Origin: Diorhabda sublineata
Taxonomy: Eukaryota > Arthropoda > Insecta > Coleoptera > Chrysomelidae
Length of the DNA: 64,000 nt
Assembly: GCF_026230105.1 (NCBI RefSeq)
Contig: NC_079477.1
Coordinates: 15,815,001 to 15,879,000 of the forward strand
Direction: 5' to 3'
In this document: one piece after another, positions 23,301-34,350 of the stretch
Position numbering within the stretch: the first letter of the stretch is position 1
Layout: every line of letters begins with the position of its first letter
Program-made: the position numbers and the translations under genes
Notes under the pieces: model-generated
Told to the model about the DNA's origin: nothing
Databases searched by the model: none
What the model saw: only the letters and a program-made list of their open reading frames with translations

Positions 23301-24945
23301 TTTTGAATACTTTTTGTTAACCCTGTAATTTATGAAACAAGCCCAAGGCAACTACAAACCGTTATAATCCCATCGGAGAGAAGATATTCATGGAAAGCTT
23401 TAAAACGATTTCTGTCCGTACCGGTCTCTTCAGCTTGTTCACCTTACGAGCTATTTAAGGAAGGCGGTTTGAAGCTAAAAATAAATGACTTCGAAAACCA
23501 GAACCGCGTCTGATAAAACCAGCCGGATCAGATAAATATGTCAACAGGGACTCCGCCTCTGCATTCCCAATCACAGATACACAGACAAAAATTCCAGGGT
23601 CGGTTCTATTCTGATTTTATGCATATCAAAAAATCCAAGTCATATTATATAAGCCTATTATAAATATTATTCCAACAAAAATGTTAATTTATAATGATTA
23701 ATTATAGAATGAATGAGTAGAAATCGGTTACTAAACTATAAGATTTTGAATATTAAAAATAGGTATCATCGATTCTATATAAATCTTGTACAAGTTAGGT
23801 AATTATGAGCTTATCTATTGATAGGAATATTGAACCAAAATAATAGGTTTCAAATTATCTTGTCTAATAAACTAAAACTGAGTTAAAATATTGTGAAACC
23901 TGAACACAGAATAATGAAGAGCAAAATAAACTAGAAATATCGGAACGTAAAATACTCAAAAAGAAATTTGACGAAATGGAGTAGACAGAAAAATAAACAA
24001 ATAGAGAAGTGTCAAAATTTTATAAGCTCCCAAGTATAACCCATACGATTAAGGCGCAGAGACTGAGGTGGTTGTGTCAGAAGTTAGATGGGTAAAATGA
24101 GTACCAAAAGTCAAAGAAGGTTAGACAAAAATAGTAAGATTAAGATTGGAAACGGCTAGAAGATTAGAGAAAAGTGGGAGTGAGGGAGTGGCAAAAAACA
24201 GAAAAAAACTGAAATGGAAAGGAAACATAATAACTAAAAGGCAGGAGTAGATATATTGGCTGGACAACTATCAACTTCATAGAAGATTAAACATGATAAG
24301 GTTCGAAATATAGAATAAATATAGAACTTCTTTGAGGCTGAAATGAAAGAAAGTTCTAATGATTTGGATTCTGATGATTTGAATATGGTTCTTTGAATTT
24401 CTCTTCAATTTTATTCTAAATATAGACAATAATCATATCATGGAATTATGAAAATGATATGAATAATAGGAAAAAATGTTTACTGTAGGTATAATTATTT
24501 TGATAACAAATAAATAACATTAACATCGATCAGAAAATCTATGATAAGAAATTTAATAATTTCGGGAAGAGGGTCTAGTCAATATAATACGCTATAACAA
24601 CTATAAAAGTGACGTTCAAGGATCTCCCTGACGTCATCTTATGAAATTTGGCGCAGCTCTAGACTTAAGATATAGTAAGCTAAAAAATCATTTTGGTATT
24701 CTTAAAGTTGTATCAAGAGTTTTTCTTATACCTATCTTATGATATACAAGTTCAAAAGCATTGTTTTTTCGAATATCTCGTTTTCTATGGTATAGTTATT
24801 AACTTTATAACAAATATTATAGAGAATTATAATCTCGTACTATATCTTACTTTATCATCAAACTGTTTTTGAAATAAACGACTAAGAAACGCCTACTATG
24901 TTGCATAATCATAGAAACAATTTTTTAAAAAGCAAAACGGTATAG
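20396..24945. other. AT-rich DNA, mostly featureless
   Basis: No recognisable gene. A higher-GC stretch at about 23340-23620 has no long frame or known domain. A 115-codon minus-strand frame at 22089-22436 is a hydrophobic Phe/Ile/Leu string typical of AT-rich chance ORFs. Confidence 0.45.
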
Positions 24946-24963
24946 GTAGTAGTAGTAGTAGTA
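24946..24963. repeat. (GTA)6 microsatellite
   Basis: Six GTA units in uninterrupted tandem. Confidence 0.9.
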
Positions 24964-25785
24964 CTAGACATAGGTAATTACTCGAACTATTCAAGAAGAA
25001 GTGCTCCAATAAAAGTTGGCCAGAAAATGTCTTAATATCTAATGTATATTATTACATATTATGCCGTTATATAGTAGATAAAAAAAATAATTACTTTTGT
25101 AACTACAATTCCAAATAGCACTTTCGTATTATCTTAAGCCAGCCCTGTTTAGAACCCCTCCTTTGCTATCCCAATTACCGTCGAGATACACAAAGATACT
25201 CAAAACAAGAAATGTCTACTCACCTAAGATGGCTGGCGGTGGGACAGATGTGAAATAACTCAGACCGTGATGACTTCTTTACTCCATGATGGCGATCGAC
25301 TTGATCTGGAATTTTAAAAAGTTAATTAGTTTCAGAAAATTAGTTATCGTAAATCATAATTTATAATTTTAAGAATGGCAAACATGGCAAATGCAATGCA
25401 TAAATAAATGAAGAGACTCGGAATAATATTCTTTTTAGGAATTATATAGATGGGTAAATTTACAAGAAAATGGTGGACACCAAACTTTTAGTTGATATAA
25501 AATAGATTTTTAGAATGTAATAGACGGTAGATAATATCGTAGTTAATACTCAAATTATTAATATTTTATTTATGTTCACATTATGAAGAAAATGAAATAT
25601 GTAATTCAAGCAAACCAGGAATATACACATAATATTTTATAATAGGAATTAAATTAACATTTTTCAAACATTTTTCAGAAAATATATTTAACACGTGCAA
25701 ACTATTATAGATAGGTTCTGTGGTTATTTATGTGTTTATTGAAGTAAATGTATATTTAAAAAATCAAAACTAAGAAGAAAAGATA
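24964..25785. other. AT-rich DNA, nothing identified
   Basis: No coding frame or repeat was recognised upstream of the Penelope RT fragment. Confidence 0.4.
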
Positions 25786-26163
25786 CTGGATGATATGGAT
25801 ATTGATGTAGTGTTTTTCAGAAGATACGTTGACGACTGTTTAGCGGTAATTCCTAGTAACAAATGGAATACATTTCTTGATAGCTTTAGAAAATTTAAAT
25901 CAAGTATTCAATTCATTTTAGAAATTGGAGACAACAAAATGAACTTCTTAGACATGACAGTTATTAAAATCAATAAATTTTATACAAAAGAAACATGGTC
26001 TGGAAGATATCTTAATTATAACTCATGCCATCCTAAATCACAAAAGAACAGTGTCGTTGTAGGATTAACAGATATAGCACTAAAATTAAATTTTAGGTTT
26101 TTTAGAATTATTCTACTTAGCGCGCATATTTTTCAGATGTTACTACGGGAAACTAAAACATAA
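25786..26163 (+). mobile_element. Penelope-like RT fragment
   Basis: An uninterrupted frame (25795-26163) begins MDIDVVFFRRYVDDCLAVIP. The YVDD catalytic box (25825-25836) is intact. It continues with LDSFRKFKSSIQFILEIGDN, KMNFLDMTVIK and TWSGRYLNYNSCHPKSQKNS, in the order and spacing of the palm and thumb of Penelope-like reverse transcriptases (xFRYVDDILxxxP ... INFLDLTxxR ... SGRYLNFxSxHPxxQK). PLEs use a telomerase-related RT joined to a GIY-YIG endonuclease. Upstream RT motifs and the downstream endonuclease are absent. Similarity fades near 26105. Despite its clean frame, this is only about 120 codons of a protein that is normally many times longer. A GIY-YIG fragment lies at 44.0-44.5 kb on the other strand. 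Confidence 0.85.
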
Positions 26164-26499
26164 CCACCAAACATAAAGTCAGCTGGCAACTTTTTTGTTT
26201 ATATCATAATTAAAGCACCAATTAAGCGTCAGTTTTGTTTGTACGTTTATGGGTGGCTACCAAATGATGGTTACTTTTGGTTCAAAAACAATATTAAATG
26301 AACTATAGGATGAAATCTTAGTTTTCTTCATTTTGGTTATCAATACTAGCTGGCTACTGGACTATAATACTAAGAACAATATTTCACATATCCAGCTATT
26401 TTATGTGGAATGATATAACTAGAATTCTTGAGTATGATTCATATTGATTGTATTTAAGTCGGAGATATCGTAAATATGCTGAGTTCTTAAAAAAAAAAT
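26164..26499. other. AT-rich DNA, nothing identified
   Basis: This is the spacer between the Penelope fragment and a mariner piece. No readable motif. Confidence 0.4.
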
Positions 26500-26774
26500 A
26501 TTTCTAATATGAACAAATCTCGGCACCTAATCATGATCATACAATGTTGAATGTGTGCAAGTAGAAGTAATGCCCAAGTAGGCCCAAATCTCACTGTATG
26601 TCACATGACGATCTTGCAGCAACAGTTTACACAGGACTTCCATGTTTTCTTGCCCAACAGCCGATGTTTAACGACCACCACAATATTCATCCTGTATCGA
26701 AAATGTAAAAATTTCAAACTTTATGATGGCGATATCGGCTTTGACACATCTGTAAATCTAAGTAGCTATCCTCC
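26500..26774 (-). mobile_element. Mariner family 1 copy B, 5' part
   Basis: Minus strand. The right edge (26762-26774, then TA) is the family terminal repeat in inverted form (GGAGGATAGCTACTTAGATT on the minus strand). The leader that follows matches copies A and D (GATGTGTCAAAGCC, then ATCGCCATCATAAAGTTTGA). It then joins a coding stretch reading LLQDRHVTYSEIWAYLGITS followed by TCTHSTLYDH (about 26535-26625), the second helix-turn-helix of the mariner N-terminal domain. Most of the first helix-turn-helix has been removed by an internal deletion. The catalytic domain and 3' end are absent, so the copy is truncated around 26500. Confidence 0.8.
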
Positions 26775-28354
26775 TATATTTCAATGTTAGATTTCTTTAC
26801 TTGCTACAATAACATCGAACAACTCAAAATAAATATCTTTTAAGACTTGTTATTTTTCTCTAAAGCCATAAAAACATCTACGGAATTTTTAAGAAAGTTA
26901 AACTTTATTACGTATTAATGATCTTTTTTTTTTAATTAATCCACCGACACCTATTAAGTACGTCTTAATTTCGACTACATATGGGATAGTATCTGCTTTG
27001 AATATTAATGATGGATTAAAAGAACTTCTTCAGCTCAAGTTAATATATAGATTGATTTGCATATGTATTTCAACGAATAAAACTGGTTGTCAGCTTTATC
27101 ATAATTTAAATCAAATAATTGAATATCCGCCGACTAAGTAAATTATCTTATTCTCTTGCTGCTTTTCATTCTTCCATTATCCCTTATCTATCTCTTAATC
27201 TATTCTAGTTCTATTTAATAAAAAGAAATTGTATGAGAATTTAAATTGATAGCTATAAAAATCTCAAATGTTTCAAGAAACGTTTGCATGTTTTTGTAGC
27301 TTTAGAATAAAGTTTTAGATTTTCGTTAATGTATAATAAGTTTTTATCAAACAACAGCTAGGTAGGTACTACGTTTCCCAATACTTTTCTCCTAGTTAAA
27401 TTCAATTTTCGTAATAGTTTTGTAAATTTAAGGGACATGACCTGGGTTTACATTTTAGATGCCCAATTTGTACCTACCCAATATAGAATTATTATCTAAT
27501 TTTTTTCAGAATGATTTGAGAAGATCTGGAGTATTGCTAATGGTCAGAATTCAATATGAAAGATGCCAATAAAAATATTTAGGAACACCAGATACTTTCT
27601 CCACAAAACTCACAGTTATTGAACGGGTGTGGTCATATGAAGGGAGATTATTTGCTTTCTTGTTCCTGAATATATCTCTCAGATTAGTAGAAAATTGCTT
27701 TCTTCACCTCGCGCTTGTTGTTAATGAGTTAATCGCTTCATATCTGATTGACTAACTTACCTCCATCGGTATGGCATTTTGCTTTGCATTCTCCTACTGA
27801 GCAGCACCAAAAAATTTTGCAACTATTTTGTAATCTCTGTTTTTAAATTTAAAATCATTAATCACAAGCTGTTTGTTTCCCCGCTGTTTTAGCATAAAAT
27901 TTACTATTTATAATATTTTTAACAGTATCTGCTTAAAGAATGAAGAAGGCATTTATTATTTTAATTTGACAAAGGTTGTTGGAAATATTGGGGGTGGAGT
28001 TTTTACCAATTCAAGTGTGCATGAAGGAAGATATAATGGCATATAAATGTTTTTGGAATCATTATTTATAATTTGAGAAGACGAAGTTCTACAAAACGGT
28101 TTGTTCATTGTACTTGAATACATATTTTTTAAATTATGCTCATGAAATGTCAGTGTTCAGCTTGGCCTCCACAAAAATATAATTTAAGATATTTCATCTT
28201 TTTGAATGAACTTTGATGGCTTTTTCTTTCTACGGTTATTCTTAAACGTTTGATGTACGTATTGATATATATGTTTTGTATGGAATGTAAAGAGAATATT
28301 AGTCTTAGAGCTAACACGGCATTCGTGCAACTTTGCATTCGCTGTATATTTATA
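26775..28354. other. AT-rich DNA, nothing identified
   Basis: One small foldback is visible: TAGGTAGGTAC (27360-27370) pairs with GTACCTACCCA (27470-27480). No gene was recognised. Confidence 0.4.
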
Positions 28355-28800
28355 CGGAAAAATGGTTATATTTAAATTTTGAAATAGACAATAAAAACAA
28401 ATATTTATAATTGGATATAGCCTCTATTCTCCATCAACATCAATACACTTTTACATGCGTTTGAACCGTTTGTCGAAGCATTTTTTTCATTCCGATTGAG
28501 GTAGGTATCACCATGTGATTTGAATGCATCAAAGCTCCTTCAGGTATACCAAAACGTTAACGACGCAATTTATTTTGATTTGTGAGGATAAGAAGAAATC
28601 TTCGGGTGTCAAACAAGGACTTACGGCATATAACCAATCAATTCGATGTTACGACTGTTTAAAAACTTTTATTTTTGAATTGTGTTTAAGAGGTCGCATT
28701 GTCGTAGTGGAGGACGATTCGTCTTCTGTAACTGATTATTCCGAACACCTCTGGTAAACAAATGCTGGTTTAGCATTCAGAATTGATCGTTCTTCGTTGC
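28355..28800 (-). mobile_element. Mariner family 1 copy C, 3' part
   Basis: The left edge follows TA (28353-28354) and carries a degraded TIR (GGTTATATTTAAATTTTGAA), then AAATATTTATAATTGGATATAG, which is also in copy D. On the minus strand the transposase end reads PQSEWKKCFDKRFKRM and KCIDVDGE, the family C-terminus with stops scattered. Before it comes CLTPEDFFLSSQIKINC, in which the last catalytic Asp position of the usual PNDFF reads ED. The segment at 28560-28790 aligns block by block with 55280-55490. It breaks off at about 28800, so the N-terminal half and the 5' TIR are missing. Confidence 0.82.
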
Positions 28801-29877
28801 TCTCATGAATGTTATTTAATTCATTTCGTTGATATAGGTAACATTCGTTTCATCGTATTCTACAGTAAATTAATTTCTAGTAAAATGCCAGCTCTCTAAC
28901 TAAGACATGACACTGAAAGAAAACGAGCTCCATAAAATTAAAAAGTTATTGTACAGGTTGACAACAAATATCTCCCTGTATAAAAGCGGAGAGTGGCGCG
29001 AGAAACGTGAAACGGCCGACATGTTTAAAGATAAACTCTCTTAAAATAAGCGAGTTTTATGTTTTTTTGGCGTGACTCTACTCAAGACATTTCGTTATAA
29101 AACCACATGATCACATTTGAACAAAAGGTAGAAGCATTTCCAGATATTAACTTATTTTAAACTTCAACTGTAATTCTAAAAATATTCTAAAAAAAACATA
29201 GTAGTTGTTGGTTTTTACATAATTCTATCCATTCAAAATATTTGAAATAAATTGAATATAAAGGGTGGATTGTTTTTTGATTTTCTGAATAAGCTTCTCA
29301 CCGTAAATAATTGATTGCAGTCTTGAATTTGAAAATAATAGTATTAAATCTGTAGATCGTAGTTTTTATTAGAATTATCTTATTAGTATTAGAAACAATC
29401 GAAAAAAGTATTATAAATACATTGTTTTCTAGTTTATGTTAATTATTTATCCGGGAATGTTAGTGTAAATAAGTTGATATATTTATTTCAAGTAAAATAG
29501 AAGATTAAATCATTAAACATGATTTAAGTACAATGAAATTATGCTGTTTTTTCCTTGCACCTGGCGTAAAACTGGCGTAAAACCTACTTCCTTTAAAAAC
29601 AAGCAGTAGTCACCAAAAATTGCTTGTTCCCAAAGACTTCTAGAGTCCTAACAACTTGATGAAATAAATAAATCGCCTGCTATAATAAAAAGTTCCAAAA
29701 AAGAAACATCGAAGTAGCGTCCGTAGTAGATGAAAGGCACCGCGCGAATTTTGAAATTTCATTTAAGCATAAGGACCCATTTCGCGAAGTTGTTCGGAAC
29801 ATTATAATAAGCGAAAGTGAATAAAAATCTGTCTTCCCTTTTAGATGATAAGGCTGAGTAATCACGCCACCTAACTC
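28801..29877. other. AT-rich DNA, nothing identified
   Basis: No gene or repeat was recognised. GGCGTAAAACTGGCGTAAAAC near 29563-29583 is a short tandem duplication. Confidence 0.4.
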
Positions 29878-30144
29878 TTAGTCTATTGGTGATATAAGCA
29901 TGAACCCTGAGAATCTCTCTAAATTATTTGGAAATGCATTTTTGCTAATAACAATCAGAAAAGACTTTATATGGACCTCTTTGTAACACGTAGAAATGTT
30001 GTATTGCTCAGATATTTTCTGAAGGTAAGCAAATACAACTCGATCATCTTTATCTGTTAGCTCTTCTATTTGTCTATTTGATAAACTTTTTTGAAACTTT
30101 ATCTCAACAGAAGTTGGCTTAGAATGCCTTACTGAATTCAGTAT
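29878..30144 (-). other. Unassigned 88-codon open frame
   Basis: An open frame on the minus strand, without an early ATG, runs to a stop at 29878-29880. It contains KFQKSLSNRQIEELTDKDDR followed by VVFAYLQKISEQYNISTCYK, a charged, amphipathic composition unlike the Phe/Ile-rich chance frames elsewhere in the window. I recognise no family. It might be an exon or a transposon piece. An 88-codon open run in AT-rich DNA is only mildly unexpected by chance. Confidence 0.25.
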
Positions 30145-33100
30145 TTAGTGTACGAAGAAGATTCGCAAAATCAATATCCTGATTTCAATAAAACTCTCGT
30201 TGCGAGATATTTTAAGTTGTTGACAAATAATTTGATTTCTAGGAAATCTGGTCTACAATTGAGCAACATGGTGTGGATAATACAGAGAAGGAGAACAATA
30301 TGTGCATATAAAAAGCACAGAAATGCGTTAAATAAGGGTGGCGCCACATTAGCATGAGGGTAAATTTCTTATAGGTTATATTTACTACATTATTTCATAC
30401 AAAGCAAATCGTTGAAATTTCCCATAATGAACTGCTTGAGTGAAAAGTGATTTTCAAACTCGGTATACTTCAATTCATCTACAATTATGCCATACCCTTT
30501 GTCTACACCAGCGCCGTTTTGGAAGGTTTTTCAACTGTTTTTTTCGCTCTTCCCTCCATACAACGGCGGCATGTAGTAATGATAACTGATAACAGAACCG
30601 ACATAGATGTCCCTGGAACAAGAATATTTATGTCACAAAAATCGCAGTCATATTAACCTCTGTGGCAAATATAGAGCAGCACAAAGAAAAAACTAAAAGA
30701 GTAAAACAGAGTAAGAAAACAATGAAAACGCAATCGAACGCAACAAATTAACCACAAAAAACCAAAGCAAAAGAAAAAAAACAGAAAGAAGATGAATAAC
30801 AATACTTAGTAGATAGAGACTCTAATCTCAGCAGTCCCGAAGATAAAACTATGTCATATATAGAGAGAGAGAAAACTAATCTCATGCTATAATGGTTGTG
30901 ATATGGAAAATAAGGACTCTATAAGACAGGTCGAATGGATTCAATATATTCAGTGCAGGCACTGGTTTAGTGAAGATTACATTGCACGGAGACTGGTGCG
31001 ACGTCTGAAGCAGGTTTTAGTCAAAATTAACCATAAGTTAAGTCCTTACTACTAATACTGTGGCCTCATCGTCTCAACCTTTTCTTTTTACTTCGATTTT
31101 ATGAAGAATTGAATGTTATGTTATAATTTTAATCATTTTAGAACAATTATTATATATTTGTTACTTTTTTCGTAAATATGCGAGTATTTAGACCGTTTAA
31201 AATTTTTATTATTTGTTATGAGTTGATTCTCCCATTATATTTATTTGTTTATATAGATTCTAGATGTTCAATAATTGTTATTGAGTAGTTATCAACGATT
31301 TACCCACTCACACAGATTTTGTAATAAATCTTAATACCAATATGTTGAAATTCCGAAAAGTATAAAAACCGCAGACCTCAATAATTTATAAAACACGCTA
31401 CTCTTGTGAAATAATAGTAGAAAGCCAATAGGAAGAAATAATTTTTAATATTCAAAAATCAAGAGACAAAAGAAACAACCCATCAGTTGATCGAATCTTC
31501 CCACTTTTCGACTAATGAAAGTGATCCTGCTTAGTTTGCGAACATTCAGATCTTAATTGGGTTTACGCAATCATAGTTTCCGAATAGTCCTTATGTAAGT
31601 AATCAATCTCAATTCTAAGCAATAAAGACCAGTATCAATTGTAGTCACAAACATTAGAAACATTATTAATCTCTCCTATTTTAATGTATCGTTATAGTCA
31701 TTATTTCTTAATTAGCTGAAAAGTTTTTAATCAAATCTACTAAAGTCAATACAATGTTCATAATTCAGATCTTATTTATTTATATCACAACAAAGACAAG
31801 TTTAGTATTTATGACACTTGTGATAAAGCTATATCCATAATAATTATAGTTATATTCATTTTTTAACATAAATTGGTTCAACGTTACATTTACACAGAAT
31901 ATGTGAAAAAAATTCAAATTTTATGCCCATCCTTGAATTACAATCGTTTGAAAAAAGGTACTAAACTTCTATTGCATAACGAAGAAATAAAAACGTTGAG
32001 GAGAAAGTAACTGACAATAACATCATGATTACTGTGAAGGACGAAATGTAAATATTTACCCTCACTATTCAAGAGCCTTAAATGCAGATTATTTGAAAGT
32101 TAGTCACTTTCAAAAACTCGGTAAGTCTGTGCATATACATGATGATTATAGTTATAGTTAACTCGTGGTGTGATTTAAATTGATTTAGATGGAGATCCCG
32201 TTATAATCTTGTAATCATTGGATTATTCTGTAATTTGAAACAAATTCAGGTAAAATACTATCATGAACACTACATAAATACACTCTTTATGTTCAAAGAA
32301 AAATAGTGACCGAAATAATTTTCGTCAGATTCATTATGAATGAAATACATTCACAATTTTTTTACCAATCACTTGAATACATGTTTTGAGTAGGCATTTT
32401 CATATATACTACAATTGTAGTGAGTTACTTACAAAATAGACTTCCGAAGAGGAAAGAAATTGCCAAGTCATTGGCGTGCAGCTAGAAATATTCTATAACA
32501 AATTGGTTACTAGGTGAAATAATTATTCATATTTTAAGGATGTAATGAATAGGTTAACATAATATTTATTTCTATGAAATATGAACAGATAAAAATTATC
32601 AACTTCATCCTAGCTTGAATTGTTTATCTTCAGTTAGATGACATCTTCAAATTCATTAATCTTATCTTCGCTTATATACACAACTACGGATTAGACGCAA
32701 TTTCACTGAAGTTATTAAGATTCCGCTTAATCTGCTGTTGCTTTACTACAAGTTCAATATGTTTTATCTACGACTGTGAGATCACATTGCTGATAACAAG
32801 ATATATGATATATTCGGATTAACTCAGAATGATATTGTGGCAATGGAGGTTATTAGTTAAATACTCGAAATTTATTTCATGACACACAACTATTTTTTTT
32901 CATTTAGTGGCATAGTTTTTATATTTGTTTGTGATAATACATTCTCGTCAATTAGTAATAACATATCGCCGTCAACGCAATACTGTTCATTTATAATAAA
33001 AAAAACTTTTGGATTTTTCAAATTTTTATCATTATTTCAAATTCAACAGCTTCCCAGTGCTTCAATTAGTCGGTCTATTTTCAATGTATTCAAGATTTGC

Positions 33101-33214
33101 AGAATGAATCGAGCAAGAAATTGACTTCATTGGATTATTACACGTGAAAAAATTGTATCAGGCAATCGTTATTTGAATGAAATAAAGGTGAATTTATGAA
33201 CTTATACACTCACG
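30145..33214. other. AT-rich DNA, nothing identified
   Basis: An A-rich tract at 30680-30800 could be the tail of an old retrotransposed sequence, but nothing recognisable lies beside it. No gene was identified. Confidence 0.4.
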
Positions 33215-33385
33215 CCCGCGTTGGCTCCTTCGTTCGCGTCAACATAAATTCAACAGATTACGTATGATTTATAAACACAAACACTTGCGCACGCGTTCCA
33301 ACGCCTAGCCAACGTGAAGTCGAATGTAACATCAACGATAGCGTCAGCACAGACGCGAACGTCATAGTTTATAAATATAACTTAA
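33215..33385. repeat. CpG-rich small inverted-repeat patch
   Basis: A short CpG-dense island sits in AT-rich DNA. TTTATAAAC (33270-33278) is inverted at GTTTATAAA (33369-33377), and the segments next to it contain GCGCACGCG and GACGCGAACG. A related block, TTTATGAAC with CGCCCGCGTTGG, lies just upstream (33193-33224). This may be the remains of a small MITE with TTTATAAAC-containing ends. No coding content. Confidence 0.3.
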
Positions 33386-33649
33386 GAACCACTGTATGTG
33401 CAAAAAATGCGTTGCAGCAAATAATTTAAATCTTCAAAAACACTTCAGAAAGGCTAAAGACATAATGTAACAACTCCATTCCAATCCTACATTCGCAAAT
33501 CATGTTTAACAAAGAGACATGGGCTCACTATTTTGAAGTACTCACACAAGTTAATATACTTACTTCAAAATGAATTCAGCTGCATTTAAAACAACATTAT
33601 CGTCAAAGTTAGATGCAAACGACACAAGACAAAGTATTTAAGAATTATT

Positions 33650-33900
33650 AGAAGAGACCTATGTCAAGGAGTGGATGTATATTTATGCGAAAGACTAGTA
33701 CAGTCATTTTCGAGCAACTTCTGTGACTGGTACTTGTAGTTGGTGTTAAGAAAACCGAACTTGTTGACCAGTTTCTGGTGAAAGATGTAGCACACTTGAT
33801 TATGCCGGTACAGATAATCAGTATTATCTAACAAACTACAAGCAGATGTTATTTGTTAAATGGTCTCTGATGTTCATTGACACCTTGTACATTTTTCTTT
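33650..33900 (-). mobile_element. LINE pol C-terminal fragment, copy 1
   Basis: Minus strand: RHNQVCYIFHQKLVNKFGFL followed by NTNYKYQSQKLLEND. This resembles the post-RT segment of LINE-type pol proteins found in many insect genomes (HNxVxxIxHQxLxxKxxL ... YYKYxPxxVLEND). It is parallel to the neighbouring copy at 33925-34350, which has GLLNTYT and YYKYQMQKL at the equivalent place. It carries stops and is isolated from any RT domain. Confidence 0.45.
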
Positions 33901-33924
33901 TTGTAGTTGTTAGTTTTGATAACA

Positions 33925-34350
33925 ATTTAAACTTGCGACAAGTATTTAATATCCCAGCCTTCTGGATGTCGGCGAAGGAGTTTTTTGATAATCCCATTTT
34001 TGTAGGTAGTGTTAGGTAGTTTCTCTAGGAGTTTATTGATGATAATGGGTATATACAAGTCGACGTGAAGGACTGAATTAACTCTTCTATCAACTACCAC
34101 GATGTCAGGGGTGTTACTCATCACCTACCTATCGGTGACAATAGACCTATTAAAGTAGAGTCTAAAATTGTTTAATTTGTGCAACTTCTGCATCTGATAC
34201 TTGTAATACGCTGTATAAGTGTTGAGAAGACCTAAGTTCATTTTGCAGATAGTCATTAGTTGCCAACACACTACAATCAGATGTTGAATGGTTGGATGGT
34301 CTTTGATTATCATTGAAGAAAATTACTAGCGAATTCAAACTATAACCCAA
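33925..34350 (-). mobile_element. LINE pol C-terminal fragment, copy 2
   Basis: Minus strand, in order: DYLQNELRSSQHLYSV or, in the alternate frame, GLLNTYTAYYKYQMQKL; then FRLYFNRSIVTDR, a stop, MSNTPDIVVVDRRVNSVLHV and DLYIPIIINKL. The combination xLYWDRxIxTDR ... NxPDIVxxDxxxxxxxxxD is a recognisable C-terminal segment of LINE-type pol proteins. Function of this segment is not established. Two frames overlap across 34162-34313, so a frameshift lies inside. No RT core is nearby. Confidence 0.55.
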
